From assembly GCA_017472635.1 (NCBI GenBank), contig JAFUPU010000002.1:1-64000 (forward strand): a DNA stretch of 64,000 nucleotides. The letters are read 5' to 3'. A program made the translations under genes and the position numbers. Under the pieces are notes generated by a model. The model was given only the letters and a program-made list of their open reading frames with translations. It was not told the DNA's origin and ran no database searches. Of this stretch, positions 1 to 8,887 are shown piece after piece (position 1 is the first letter of the stretch; each line of letters begins with the position of its first letter). This DNA comes from Bacteroidaceae bacterium (GTDB taxonomy: Bacteria; Bacteroidota; Bacteroidia; Bacteroidales; Bacteroidaceae).

Positions 1-459
1 GAGTTTGCGCGCAGCACTCAGCGGCAAAATTACTTAGTGTGGATTGCCACTAAAGTGGCTGTCTCCCTCCACCATGTTGAAAGTGAAGACTTCCGTCCAT
101 CCGGGAAGCACGGGTTTTATCTTGAATCGCACCGGCTCTTTTCCGAAAGCCGAGTCAGAGGGGACAACGTCGAACTTCTCTTCATTGAACGCCACGGCCA
201 GTGCCTCCACACCATCGGGCAAGCTGTTGGAAAGCCCATCCACCCTCTCACCGGTAAAGAGGAATGTACTTCGATCTCCACTATACATTTGCAACTTGTA
301 GAGTTGGTCGGGGTCACGATGTTGCCGGTCATAACCATGCACCCACATCACTTCCGCCATCAGCACGTAGAAGATGACGAAAGCCAGACTCAGGCCCAGC
401 AGATTGAGCCAAAAGGTCGCACCGCGTGCGGCGAAGAGGTTTTTCAAGTTCTCATTCAT
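1..459 (-). pseudogene. ABC transporter permease (MacB/FtsX type), 5' part with in-frame stop
   Basis: The 141-residue open frame starts at 459 and ends at a TAA at 34-36. It has one strong N-terminal membrane segment (about residues 15-37) followed by the start of a periplasmic MacB-PCD-like domain, the layout of MacB/FtsX permeases, which normally run 400-800 residues. After the stop the same frame continues to the window edge as VILPLSAARKL, which resembles the next conserved stretch of this family (V/I-I-x-x-S-x-A-R-K-L-F). The gene therefore looks broken by a nonsense codon (or a base error) rather than naturally short. Such permeases usually work with a LolD-like ATPase in lipid, peptide or drug efflux. 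The rest of the gene lies outside the window. Confidence 0.7.
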
Positions 460-598
460 AATCGGTATGTTTTTACTTTTTCGCTTGTCGGTTTTTTATG
501 TCCAATTCCTAAATTTCGGCTTTTATGCTCCACAAAGTTAGGACTCCACATAATTACCATCAAGAAAAAAAGTAAAAATCGTACTTTTCAGCGTAAAA

Positions 599-617
599 GT
601 GTCCAAAAATTGGACAC
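599..617. promoter_or_regulatory. Operator-like palindrome GTGTCCAA-AAA-TTGGACAC
   Basis: Perfect 8-bp arms around a 3-bp centre, 140 bp upstream of the minus-strand permease start. A further half site TGTCCAA lies at about 500. The size and symmetry fit a dimeric regulator site; permeases of this type often sit beside NtrC-family response regulators, but I found no clear sigma-54 promoter between the palindrome and the gene, so the regulator is unknown. Confidence 0.5.
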
Positions 618-950
618 GACATTTTCAGGAAAGGCAAAAAACACCTTTTATATTAACGTGATGAAGAGGAAAGAACCGCGAAGTCTTCCATTATTGGTGT
701 CTTTTGAGGAAAACCTTCTTGTTATTGCGAATGTATATGCCTGGTCGGGTGACTTTGTCAACGACTCTTCCCGTCAGGTCATAGAGTATGCCGTCGTTTG
801 TCGGACCATATCTGACAGGTTGGATGGTATTGGGCGCAGCCTCTTCCCATTGCCATCCCATCTGACGGTTGGCAGGTGCAGAAATTTGTCTTTTTTTCGG
901 GTTTGTCAGGCGAAGTCTGTTATCAGGAATTCATAAGATGGAGGGTGTGA

Positions 951-1325
951 AAGATGAATGGAAGTACCTCCTTTCACCTGTAACCATCTGTAGTATAAGA
1001 TGGTATAGGTGAAATGAAACGAACGGAATGGGTGATGGAAATACAAGTATAGGAGGAGTGAATAAGAATATCAATTTTGTCGCAACGGATATAACAAATG
1101 TCTCATTCCACCTCTATCTGGCATAGAATGAGACTATTATAGGAATCATCTTTTCGAGACGGATTAGTTGCTTGAAAAATTCAGCTATCTCCTCGATAAT
1201 TTCAAAAATCTCCAGGACATAGCTTCATCTGTTGCAGGACTCAGCCACGTGAGTCCTGCAACCGGTGAGGCTGAGTCCTGCAACAGAATGACCTGAGTCC
1301 TGCCACTTTTTTTGCCTCGTATACA
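951..1325 (+). repeat. Dispersed intergenic repeat, copy 1
   Basis: About 350-375 bp that align end to end with the reverse complement of 34206-34550. Shared blocks include ATACAAGTATAGGAGG, CGGATATAACAAATGTCTC, TTTCAAAAATCTCCAGGAC and GAGTCCTGCAAC, in the same order. No coding frame and no transposase. The two copies form a long-range inverted pair about 33 kb apart. Confidence 0.8.
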
Positions 1326-1372
1326 CTTTTTCACATTCCGGCAGTGTTTGGTCGGTGTCAATGGATATTTCT

Positions 1373-4045
1373 CTACAATGCCCCTAACTTTCCTTCTGCT
1401 GTTATGGTCTCGGCACTGATGTTGATGTTGCGACAAGTAGGGGTATTATAGAAGGTTACTGTAGCTTCACCGTCAGCATTCGTTTTTACATTCGGATTCC
1501 AATAGAGTGTGCGCCGGAAGTCTTGTTCGTCGGGCAGGTCAGCATAGCTGTAGTCGGGCATGTAGAACATGCGTTGGGGAGTGAATCCCTGAATCTTTGT
1601 CTTGCGGTGTCCGCGCTTGTCTTTGTAACGGAAGTAGTCGTTGCGGACGAAAAGGGTGACATAGACGTAGTTGTGGCTCATCGTGTTTAAAGGGTCTAAC
1701 ATGGGGTCTTGCATATAACTTCCTGTATGATTCCCTTGTGTGCCTTCTTGGAATACGATTCTTGCATCCGGTTTGTCGCAGATGGTGATGGCCTCTACAT
1801 CGTTTATGGTCAAATCTTCAAGAAGGATGGCATGCTCTTGTACGCTTTCTGTGCCGGGTGTGAGCAACCATCCGCCAGTGCCCACGCGGCTTATCAGAAA
1901 TTTGATGGGACGTGATTTGTAGCTGGGTACGATAGAGTCGCCAATAAAACTATCAGTAGGAATGATAGACCGTGTTTGTGTGGAAGTGATGTTGCCTTCT
2001 TTTCTCTTCTTTATGGTCGTATATCCAAAGTAGGGATTGGTTTTCAATAACCAGTCCCAATATTCTTCCAGATACTCTTCGCCTGTTTCGTCCATCCGCA
2101 TCCGTTCGTCTTCCATGTCGTAGATGATGTTGTTCCATTTGCGCACAAACTCCGATTGCCACTCTTTTTGCCCTTCCACTTTTACGGTAGGCAGCAAGTT
2201 TTCCCACCGGTGTTTTTCCTCGGCTTCATACTCGATTACCGTGTCAGGTTGTACCAATGTCACTTCTGACATCTCCTGTAGATGCAACTCTGTTTCCCTG
2301 TTTTCGTATGTGCGTCCCTGCGGACTTTTCACCTTTTTCAGGTTTACGTTCATCTCCTTCGGCTTTCCGTCTTCATAAGTCATGATGTTCATTTGCCACC
2401 TTCCGGTGAAGTCTTCTGCAAGAAAAGCAAATTTACCTACCGAGTCGGTGACAGCGGTTCCGATGCGCTTGTCACCTGCTTCATTGAAGAGATAGACCTT
2501 CATCTCCACCCCCTCTTTCGCACGTTTTCTAAAAGTGGATGTCAAGTTGCCATGCACCATGATGCCCTCCTCTATAGGATATGTCACTTTGAACTCTTCG
2601 GGTCGGGTCAGCTCTTTCCATTCATATTTTCGCCACCCTTGGGTACAAAGAAGCAGGTCGAGGTGCAGACGGTGTGTACGGTCGTCAGACTCCAGGTAGT
2701 AGTCGATGTGGTGGATGTACCCCTTCAGCTCCGAGCCGAGCAGAAGGTTGGTAGCCATGGTTCCCCCTCCATACACGTTGTTGGTAGGAGTCATCGTATT
2801 GGCATCGCGCACTGATAGTGAGAAGGTGGTGCTTACGGGCTTTCCTGTGTTGTCCTTCACCTTGAAGTTCAAATCGACTTTTTGTCTGGGTTTCAATGCC
2901 TCTATTTTTTCTCCAACGAGAGAAATATTTTTTTCAGGTGAGGCAGAAATAAAAACCAGGCGTTCGGCATGAATCCGTCCCTCAGTGTCAAACAAGGTCA
3001 GCAGGTTTACCCCTTCAGGCAATTGCTTTTTGGGAACGTTCAGCAGCGCCGTGTTTTGCCCTTTCCATTCAATGGGTTTGAACATCACCACTTCGCCTCT
3101 GCATAGGATGGTCATCCCTATGGCACGTGTTGTGTCAGTCAGTCCGTTGCGTTTCAGTTGTACCACCAGGTTGTCGTCGCGCAGGTTGTTTACATTCATC
3201 ACATACCCTTGTCTTAAGGAGGCGGGCAGTTCGAATTGCAATGGCTTTCCGTCTTCTTCCACCATTATCTCGGCATGATATCTCTCTCCACCGTTGGGTT
3301 GCAATACAAAACGTCCCATACCGTCGTGTTGTGTCTGTAGGTTGCCTGCTGTTTCGCCTTTGTTGTTACATATCCGTCCTTTTGCTTCCAGCGGATTGCC
3401 CCATTTGTCGGTAACCTTGAAGGCAATGGTGGAAGAGAGCCCCTCCACTAAGTCTCCTCCCTCAGGGAAGAAAGTCAGCTTCACATTTTTGGAGTCTTCC
3501 CGTTCTTCTCTCATCTCGGGGAGTCGTTCGGTGTGCGACATCTTTATCATGCGTGGCTTGTCATATTCCCCCTCTTTCTTTGGTGCGTTGAAGATGGGAA
3601 ACACGCGTGAGAAGACCGGTGCATCCTCCCAATTGAGCATCAGAGCTGTGTAGGCACGCACTTCGTAAAATCCGGCATGAAGCAGGTCGGCAAGTGAAAA
3701 ACATCCGTGGCATTGTCCGTCCTCTATCTTCAGCTTCAGCGTCTGTAGCACACGTCCTTCAGGTGTCAGCAGTTCTGCATAGAGCACACGGCTCAGTCCG
3801 GTGGGCTTGAATCCTTGCGGATTCACCACATACGCCTTGAACCAAATGGTCTCTCCCATGAAATATCCCGTGTTGTCAAAATGGAGATAGACCTGCTCAC
3901 GTGGAAACAATTGGTTGTATACCTGTATGTTGCGCACAAAACGAGCAAGGCTGTCGGTGCTTGTCTGACCAAAAGCATGTATCCAACAGGTGAAGAAGCA
4001 TGCAAAAATGAGGGTGAATGATGATTTCATCATGGTGTTTGTCAC
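1373..4045 (-). CDS. Large exported protein with alpha-2-macroglobulin-like MG2 domain
   Basis: 890 residues with an N-terminal signal peptide ending near residue 26 (AFG-Q). Residues 53-74 hold YLHFDNTGYFMGE and GETIWFKAYVV, the signature of the MG2-type beta-sandwich found at the start of alpha-2-macroglobulin-like and large TonB-linked Bacteroidota envelope proteins. The C-terminus ends in a second macroglobulin-like segment (ATVTFYNTP). No thioester motif or TonB plug is visible. Likely periplasmic or outer-membrane-attached; exact function unknown. The start could also be Met5 or Met6 (4033/4030), because the -7 box at 4060-4067 would leave only about 8 nt of leader before 4045. It is monocistronic: the SDR gene upstream on the same strand ends in its own terminator. 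Confidence 0.75.
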   Translation of the reverse strand: MTNTMMKSSFTLIFACFFTCWIHAFGQTSTDSLARFVRNIQVYNQLFPREQVYLHFDNTGYFMGETIWFKAYVVNPQGFKPTGLSRVLYAELLTPEGRVLQTLKLKIEDGQCHGCFSLADLLHAGFYEVRAYTALMLNWEDAPVFSRVFPIFNAPKKEGEYDKPRMIKMSHTERLPEMREEREDSKNVKLTFFPEGGDLVEGLSSTIAFKVTDKWGNPLEAKGRICNNKGETAGNLQTQHDGMGRFVLQPNGGERYHAEIMVEEDGKPLQFELPASLRQGYVMNVNNLRDDNLVVQLKRNGLTDTTRAIGMTILCRGEVVMFKPIEWKGQNTALLNVPKKQLPEGVNLLTLFDTEGRIHAERLVFISASPEKNISLVGEKIEALKPRQKVDLNFKVKDNTGKPVSTTFSLSVRDANTMTPTNNVYGGGTMATNLLLGSELKGYIHHIDYYLESDDRTHRLHLDLLLCTQGWRKYEWKELTRPEEFKVTYPIEEGIMVHGNLTSTFRKRAKEGVEMKVYLFNEAGDKRIGTAVTDSVGKFAFLAEDFTGRWQMNIMTYEDGKPKEMNVNLKKVKSPQGRTYENRETELHLQEMSEVTLVQPDTVIEYEAEEKHRWENLLPTVKVEGQKEWQSEFVRKWNNIIYDMEDERMRMDETGEEYLEEYWDWLLKTNPYFGYTTIKKRKEGNITSTQTRSIIPTDSFIGDSIVPSYKSRPIKFLISRVGTGGWLLTPGTESVQEHAILLEDLTINDVEAITICDKPDARIVFQEGTQGNHTGSYMQDPMLDPLNTMSHNYVYVTLFVRNDYFRYKDKRGHRKTKIQGFTPQRMFYMPDYSYADLPDEQDFRRTLYWNPNVKTNADGEATVTFYNTPTCRNINISAETITAEGKLGAL

Positions 4046-4059
4046 TTTTGATTTGTGTG

Positions 4060-4067
4060 CAAAGATA
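4060..4067 (-). promoter_or_regulatory. -7 promoter box TATCTTTG
   Basis: Matches the Bacteroidetes sigma-ABfr -7 consensus TAnnTTTG (CAAAGATA on the plus strand), just upstream of the MG2-domain gene. Confidence 0.55.
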
Positions 4068-4129
4068 ATATAAGTATGTAAAAGAAAAAAGTAAAGTTAA
4101 CTTTTTCTTGAGGAGTTTATCCGATTGAC

Positions 4130-4188
4130 AGAAAAAATGAAAAGACTCTTCTTCAACCGGCTGATAGCCAAACTGAAGAAGAGTCTTT
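4130..4188 (-). terminator. Rho-independent terminator of the SDR gene
   Basis: Perfect 15-bp stem (4141-4155 with 4174-4188) with an 18-nt loop, followed in the minus direction by a T-rich run (TTCATTTTTTC). It lies about 100 nt beyond the stop at 4291. Confidence 0.75.
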
Positions 4189-4290
4189 GATATAAATTGT
4201 TATGCTTTCTGTATGTGACCTGTCGGTTCGCTTGTTACGGACGGTGTGTCGTCAACAAGTTTCCCGATTCTTTATGGTGAGAAAGTTAGA

Positions 4291-5103
4291 TTACATGGCA
4301 AATGTGTTGAAACCTCCATCGACAACGGCAACGGTGCCGGTCACGAACTTTGAAGCATCGCTGAGGAGGTATTGCACTGTACCGCACAACTCTTCAGGTT
4401 CACCGAAGCGCTTGAATGGAGTCTGGCGGATAACGTCTTGTCCACGCTCGGTGAGATTGCCTTTACCATCGGTGAGCAATAGCAGATTCTGCTCGGTAAG
4501 GAAGAAGCCCGGAGCAATGGCATTGACACGTATCTTTTCGGTAAACTTGCTTGCCACCTCATTGGCCATGAAGGCGGTGAAGTTTGAGATACCTGCCTTG
4601 GCGGCTGCATAACCACACACGCGGGTCATGGGGCGGAAGGCAGCCATGGATGAGAAGTTGATGATAGAGCCTTTACCTTGTTCTACCATGGGCTTCAAGA
4701 AAATCTGGGTGGGAATGACGGTGCCGGTGAGGTTGAGGTCGAGCACACGCTTGAACTGCTCGGGGTCGAGGTCGAAGAAGTTGCCTGTAGGTGCAATCGT
4801 AGCTCCCGGCATGTTTCCGCCTGCCGCATTGAGCAATGCGTCTACCCTGCCGTAGGCTTTCAGTATCTCTTGCAGGTTCTCTTCTACTTTGGTTGCATTC
4901 ATCACATCGGTTACCAGGAACATGGCTTCCCCGCCATTGGCTTTGATTTCATCTACTATCTGGTTGCCTATTTCGGCTTTTCTTCCCATTATGACCACCT
5001 TGGCTCCCTGGGTTGCCAAGTATTTGGCTATGCAGCGTCCCAACACACCTGTACCTCCGGTGATGACCACTACCTGGTCTTTAATGCTGAATAATTCGTT
5101 CAT
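4291..5103 (-). CDS. Short-chain dehydrogenase, probable D-mannonate/fructuronate oxidoreductase
   Basis: 270 residues from the chosen start, a classical SDR length. Visible motifs are the Rossmann glycine motif TGGTGVLG (residues 15-22), NAAGG, a catalytic Ser in INFSSMAA and the YxxxK pair in YAAAKAG, then a PGFF substrate loop and a VDGGF C-terminus. Sequence style and length resemble the SDR-type fructuronate reductases (UxuB/YjmF of hexuronate catabolism), which interconvert D-fructuronate and D-mannonate with NAD(P)H; this assignment is from memory of the family, and other sugar-acid or 3-oxoacyl reductases are possible. An upstream ATG at 5133 is open, but the -7 box at 5145-5152 would put the transcript start almost on it, so 5103 (MNELFSI) is preferred. 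A nearby pectinase (6072) fits uronate use. Confidence 0.8.
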   Translation of the reverse strand: MNELFSIKDQVVVITGGTGVLGRCIAKYLATQGAKVVIMGRKAEIGNQIVDEIKANGGEAMFLVTDVMNATKVEENLQEILKAYGRVDALLNAAGGNMPGATIAPTGNFFDLDPEQFKRVLDLNLTGTVIPTQIFLKPMVEQGKGSIINFSSMAAFRPMTRVCGYAAAKAGISNFTAFMANEVASKFTEKIRVNAIAPGFFLTEQNLLLLTDGKGNLTERGQDVIRQTPFKRFGEPEELCGTVQYLLSDASKFVTGTVAVVDGGFNTFAM

Positions 5104-5144
5104 GTTGTTTTGTTTTTTAGGGTTAGAACTCATTTAAATTTCCG

Positions 5145-5152
5145 CAAAGATA
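5145..5152 (-). promoter_or_regulatory. -7 promoter box TATCTTTG
   Basis: TAnnTTTG match upstream of the SDR gene; it decides the start at 5103 rather than 5133. Confidence 0.55.
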
Positions 5153-5321
5153 CTGTAAACTATCGTCAATGCAAAAAATATGGTGGGGCTTTTTGCATAA
5201 TTAAAGCTATAAAGAGGTTTATTGATGGTATGGGAGGGTAAAAACGGACGATTGTTTCTTTATTTAGTTGGTTAAAAACTTATTTATAGCAAGCGAAGTG
5301 GTGTTATATGAATATTTTGTG

Positions 5322-5329
5322 TATATTTG
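5322..5329 (+). promoter_or_regulatory. -7 promoter box TATATTTG
   Basis: TAnnTTTG match 25 nt before the methyltransferase start. It is divergent from the SDR promoter. Confidence 0.6.
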
Positions 5330-5353
5330 CACGGCAAGAACCTATGATAAGGT

Positions 5354-6034
5354 ATGAATATACTGAAACGTACATATGTGTGGTGTAGCCGTTTCCGTTA
5401 TCGGAAAGGCTATGGGGTGCATTCTCCGTTTGCATTCAACTTGATAACGGATGTCATCAATGAGCGTCGCCCCTTTTATGCCTATACAGAGTTGGGACGC
5501 TTGCACAAGAGAATGTCAAAGCAGCGTCCGTCGTATGAAAAGCGGGTGGAGAGGCTGCTCTTCAGATTGGCAAACTGGTGGCAACCGAAGTCGGTGATAG
5601 AGGTAGGAACCGGGAATGGACTTACCATTGGTGCATTGGCTACAGGAAACAAGAAGGCGGTGTGTACTTCGGTGTCTCATACCCCTATAGACGAGCAACT
5701 TGAAAAATTGGTCGAAGGGTATGGAAATGTTGCACTGGTGGCTGATGCCCGGTTGGATGCGTTAGGACAACTGTTGCACTCGAATGTCCCGGTAGGATTG
5801 GTGCATATTGCCTGCACGCCTCATTACCGCGAAGCGTTGGAGATGGCAATTCCTTATGTCGACAAGCATACGTTGATAGTGATTCAGGGTATCCATGACG
5901 ATAAGGAAAAACGGCAATGGTGGAAGACGGTGGTAAACGATCCACGCATAGGGGTGACGTTTGACCTCTATGAAGTGGGGCTGCTCTTTTTTGACATGGA
6001 GAAGAAGAAACAACACTATGTGGTGAATTTCTGA
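5354..6034 (+). CDS. Class I SAM-dependent methyltransferase-like protein
   Basis: 226 residues, soluble, no signal peptide. The N-terminus carries the RKGYGVHSPFAF sequence typical of a Bacteroidota family of small methyltransferase-fold proteins, and about residues 79-90 give the SAM-binding motif I (VIEVGTGNGLTIGALA). Later motifs are weak, and an expected acidic motif II residue is not obvious, so catalytic activity on a specific substrate cannot be inferred. It is separated by 37 nt from the GH28 gene and may share its transcript. Substrate unknown. Confidence 0.7.
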   Translation: MNILKRTYVWCSRFRYRKGYGVHSPFAFNLITDVINERRPFYAYTELGRLHKRMSKQRPSYEKRVERLLFRLANWWQPKSVIEVGTGNGLTIGALATGNKKAVCTSVSHTPIDEQLEKLVEGYGNVALVADARLDALGQLLHSNVPVGLVHIACTPHYREALEMAIPYVDKHTLIVIQGIHDDKEKRQWWKTVVNDPRIGVTFDLYEVGLLFFDMEKKKQHYVVNF

Positions 6035-6071
6035 AAACGAGTGGAAATCAGTAACAAAAGAATAAAATACA

Positions 6072-7622
6072 ATGAAAAGATTCATCAAAAAGATGGCGGC
6101 AGTAGCCGCTTTGGCATTGCCATTGGTCGGCTTGCCTGCTACGGCACAAATATGTAAAAGTGTATATGAGAACCTGCCTTTTGAGATGCAGGAGGTAAAA
6201 CAACCCTCTTTCCCTGACTATTCGGTAAATATCAAGGATTTTGGAGCGAAAGGTGACGGCATTTCGTTGAATACAGAAGCTATCAACAATGCCATTAGAG
6301 AGGTAAACCAAAAGGGGGGAGGAAAGGTAGTTATCCCTGCCGGAGTGTGGTTGACAGGTCCGATTGTTTTGCTCAGCAATGTGAATCTCTATACCGAACC
6401 CAATGCACTGGTTGTGTTCAGCGATGATTATAAGATGTATCCCATCATCAAGAACTCGTTTGAGGGATTGAATACACGTCGTTGCCAGGCGCCTATTTAT
6501 GCCTACGGAGCAGAGAATATAGCAATTACCGGTAGCGGTACATTCGATGGCTCGGGTGACAGCTGGCGTCCGGTGAAGAAGAGCAAGATGACAGCAGCCC
6601 AATGGGACAAGTTAGTGAAGTCGGGGGGTGTGGTTGATGGAAACATCTGGTATCCGACCTCCGGTTCGTTGAAAGGTGCGAAGGCAACCACTGACTTCAA
6701 CAATCCTACAGGCATTGAAACAGAGGAGGCTTGGGATGAGATTCGCCCCTGGTTGCGCCCGGTGTTGTTGAACATCGTCAAGAGCAAGCGCGTATTGCTG
6801 GAAGGGGTAACTTTCAAGAACTCGCCGGCGTGGTGTCTGCACCCTTTGTCATGTGAGGATATCACGTTGAACAACGTGAAGGTGTTTAACCCATGGTATT
6901 CACAGAATGGTGACGCCCTTGACCTGGAGTCTTGCAAGAATGCACTGGTGGTGAACTGTCTGTTTGATGCCGGTGATGATGCCATCTGTGTCAAATCGGG
7001 TAAAGATGAGGATGGTCGCCGCAGAGGAGAGCCTTGCCAGAATGTGGTGGTAAAAAACAATACGGTATTGCACGGACATGGCGGATTTGTTGTGGGAAGT
7101 GAGATGTCGGGAGGTGTGAAGAACATCTATGTGTCTGATTGTACATTCTTGGGAACTGATGTGGGCTTGCGTTTCAAGAGTACCCGTGGAAGAGGAGGCG
7201 TTGTGGAGAATATCTATATCAACAACATCAACATGATTGACATCCCCAACGAAGCCCTGTTGTTCGACCTCTTCTATGGAGGCAAAAAGGGAGTGGAAGG
7301 GATTCCTCCTGTGACTGAAGAGACACCTGCTTTCCGCAATATCTACATCTCTAATGTGACTTGCAAAGGAGCCGGAAAGAAGGCCATGTTCTTCAATGGA
7401 TTGCCCGAGATGCCGATTGAAAACGTAGCGGTGAAGGACGTGATTGTAAGTGAAGCGACAGAGGGTATTGTCATCAATCAGGCAAAAGGGGTCTCTTTTG
7501 AAAATGTGCGTATCGAAACGAAAGGCGAAGTGCTGAATGTGAAGAATGCAAAGAATCTGAAGGTTAACGGTACATTGTATAAAGAGATTGGCGAGGAAGG
7601 AAAAAATCTTCCGTTGGAATAA
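6072..7622 (+). CDS. Exported glycoside hydrolase family 28 (polygalacturonase-like)
   Basis: 516 residues with a signal peptide (cleavage after ATA, about residue 25). The right-handed beta-helix motifs of GH28 are all present: NxD (N279-D281), the catalytic DD pair (D302, D303), GHG (residues 335-337) and the R-x-K motif (R367-K369). GH28 enzymes hydrolyse alpha-1,4-galacturonosyl or rhamnogalacturonan bonds in pectin with inversion. The start region, VKDFGAKGDG, is the usual first beta-helix turn. No SusC/SusD pair is nearby, so this is an isolated enzyme rather than a full polysaccharide utilisation locus. Exo- or endo-acting mode cannot be read from sequence. Confidence 0.92.
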   Translation: MKRFIKKMAAVAALALPLVGLPATAQICKSVYENLPFEMQEVKQPSFPDYSVNIKDFGAKGDGISLNTEAINNAIREVNQKGGGKVVIPAGVWLTGPIVLLSNVNLYTEPNALVVFSDDYKMYPIIKNSFEGLNTRRCQAPIYAYGAENIAITGSGTFDGSGDSWRPVKKSKMTAAQWDKLVKSGGVVDGNIWYPTSGSLKGAKATTDFNNPTGIETEEAWDEIRPWLRPVLLNIVKSKRVLLEGVTFKNSPAWCLHPLSCEDITLNNVKVFNPWYSQNGDALDLESCKNALVVNCLFDAGDDAICVKSGKDEDGRRRGEPCQNVVVKNNTVLHGHGGFVVGSEMSGGVKNIYVSDCTFLGTDVGLRFKSTRGRGGVVENIYINNINMIDIPNEALLFDLFYGGKKGVEGIPPVTEETPAFRNIYISNVTCKGAGKKAMFFNGLPEMPIENVAVKDVIVSEATEGIVINQAKGVSFENVRIETKGEVLNVKNAKNLKVNGTLYKEIGEEGKNLPLE

Positions 7623-7637
7623 AAGTGTAACACTTAT

Positions 7638-8195
7638 ATGAAGATTTATACCAAAACCGGTGATGGAGGTACTACCAGCCTGGTGGGAGGGAATCGTGTG
7701 TCGAAAACCCACGTGAGGTTGGAGGCTTATGGTACGGTAGACGAGCTGAATGCACAACTGGGCGTATTGCTCTCTTATCTGACAACAGCTGAAGACGTGG
7801 AGCAGGTACGTTGGTTGCAACACAAATTGTTTACCTTGGGTACCATGTTGGCTACTGAAGAAGATTCACCTTTTTGGACTTCGATACCAACCATCGTGGC
7901 GGAGGATGTGCAGAGGCTGGAGCAGTTGATTGATGCCATTCAGCAAGAGCTGGCTCCCTTGCACGCTTTTGTTTTGCCGGGAGCCACCCGTGGCGAAGCG
8001 GTGTGTCATGTGTGTCGCACCGTATGCCGGAGGCTTGAACGTAGGGTCTTTGCCTTACAGGAAAGTGGAATTGGGGTAGCGGATGAATTGACCGGTTTTT
8101 TGAACCGTCTCTCTGATTATTTGTTTGTATTGGCAAGAAAAATGAATAGAATGTCCGGTAAGGATGATTTTTTCTGGAATAAATCTTGTGATTGA
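7638..8195 (+). CDS. Cob(I)alamin adenosyltransferase, PduO type
   Basis: 185 residues, the usual length of PduO/MMAB-type ATP:cob(I)alamin adenosyltransferases, which make adenosylcobalamin in the cytoplasm. The N-terminal ATP-binding motif TKTGDGGTTSL (residues 5-15) and the VDELNAQLG motif are intact, as is the C-terminal RRLERRVF and NRLSDYLFVLAR region that binds the corrin and ATP. It begins 15 nt after the GH28 stop and probably shares its transcript, though the functions are unrelated. Confidence 0.93.
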   Translation: MKIYTKTGDGGTTSLVGGNRVSKTHVRLEAYGTVDELNAQLGVLLSYLTTAEDVEQVRWLQHKLFTLGTMLATEEDSPFWTSIPTIVAEDVQRLEQLIDAIQQELAPLHAFVLPGATRGEAVCHVCRTVCRRLERRVFALQESGIGVADELTGFLNRLSDYLFVLARKMNRMSGKDDFFWNKSCD

Positions 8196-8207
8196 GAAAT
8201 TTTGTTT

Positions 8208-8215
8208 TATTTTTG
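8208..8215 (+). promoter_or_regulatory. -7 promoter box TATTTTTG
   Basis: TAnnTTTG match about 30 nt before the small acidic protein gene. Confidence 0.6.
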
Positions 8216-8245
8216 CGCCCAAATTTAAAAAAACAAGTTTAAGAT

Positions 8246-8467
8246 ATGTATTGGACATTAGAATTAGCATCTAAATTGGAAGACGCTCCATGGCCAGCTT
8301 CTAAGGACGAACTCATAGATTATGCAGTACGCTCAGGTGCTCCCCTCGAAGTCATCGAGAATCTTCAGGAAATAGAAGACGAGGGTGAGATCTATGAATC
8401 AATAGAAGATATTTGGCCCGATTATCCCAGTAAAGAGGATTTCTTCTTCGATGAAGACGAATATTGA
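8246..8467 (+). CDS. Small acidic DUF2795-like protein
   Basis: 73 residues with no signal peptide, strongly acidic at the C-terminus (FFFDEDEY). The start MYWTLELASKLEDAPWP and the block PASKDELIDYAVRSGAPLEVIENLQEI match a short protein common across Bacteroidota, usually labelled DUF2795. Function unknown. It has its own promoter box upstream and a strong terminator immediately after, so it is a single-gene unit and likely well expressed. Confidence 0.85.
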   Translation: MYWTLELASKLEDAPWPASKDELIDYAVRSGAPLEVIENLQEIEDEGEIYESIEDIWPDYPSKEDFFFDEDEY

Positions 8468-8510
8468 TGGATAATCGTTTTAAGAAGCACTGAGAACAGG
8501 CTGATATAGA

Positions 8511-8550
8511 AGATGCCGGAACTATAAAAGTTGCCGGCATCTTCTTTTTT
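8511..8550 (+). terminator. Rho-independent terminator
   Basis: AGATGCCGGaAC / GTtGCCGGCATCT stem followed by TCTTTTTTTAT, 43 nt after the stop at 8467. Confidence 0.85.
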
Positions 8551-8754
8551 TATGTAATTCTATGGGTTGTTGCTGTATTTCAAACCAGTGTAAAAAACGA
8601 AGTCCCACCGTGGTACGCATTGTCAAGAGGCGTGGTGGGAACTGTTGTTGCAAAGGTATGTGTTTTTTCTGTATTTACCAACGGATAGCATGAGAAAAGT
8701 TCTTTTAGCCCCAACTTTGACAAATGTCTATTATATATAATAAGGTATATAGAT

Positions 8755-8770
8755 AAGACCGTTGGTGATA
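8755..8770. repeat. 16-bp direct repeat, left copy
   Basis: TAAGACCGTTGGTGAT, identical to 15260-15275. The two copies bracket an AT-rich segment. A 16-bp match in 64 kb can occur by chance, so this is only suggestive of a boundary repeat. Confidence 0.35.
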
Positions 8771-8873
8771 GTGGAAGGACTTATTTCTCCTATTTCTTAG
8801 TGAATGCACAATTGTAATTGGTGAAAACTTATTTTTTTTAATCGGTTTTTGTTCTCAATTGGATTTTATGTAT

Positions 8874-8881
8874 TACCTTTG
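8874..8881 (+). promoter_or_regulatory. -7 promoter box TACCTTTG
   Basis: TAnnTTTG match with a T-rich TTG element about 22 nt upstream. No coding frame follows for 400 nt, so it should drive a non-coding transcript. Confidence 0.6.
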
Positions 8882-8887
8882 CACTAC

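Larger units (their letters stand above)
460..1372. other. Long intergenic region with palindrome and dispersed repeat
   Basis: No convincing coding frame on either strand; an open plus-strand frame over 37-936 is antisense to the permease and carries no recognisable family. The stretch contains a 19-bp palindrome at 599-617, the first copy of a dispersed repeat at about 951-1325 and several GAGTCCTGC-type words at 1230-1305. Confidence 0.6.

Noticed and set aside
37..936. 299-codon open frame on the plus strand
   Set aside because: Antisense to the permease start and running into the dispersed intergenic region; no family likeness and no promoter.
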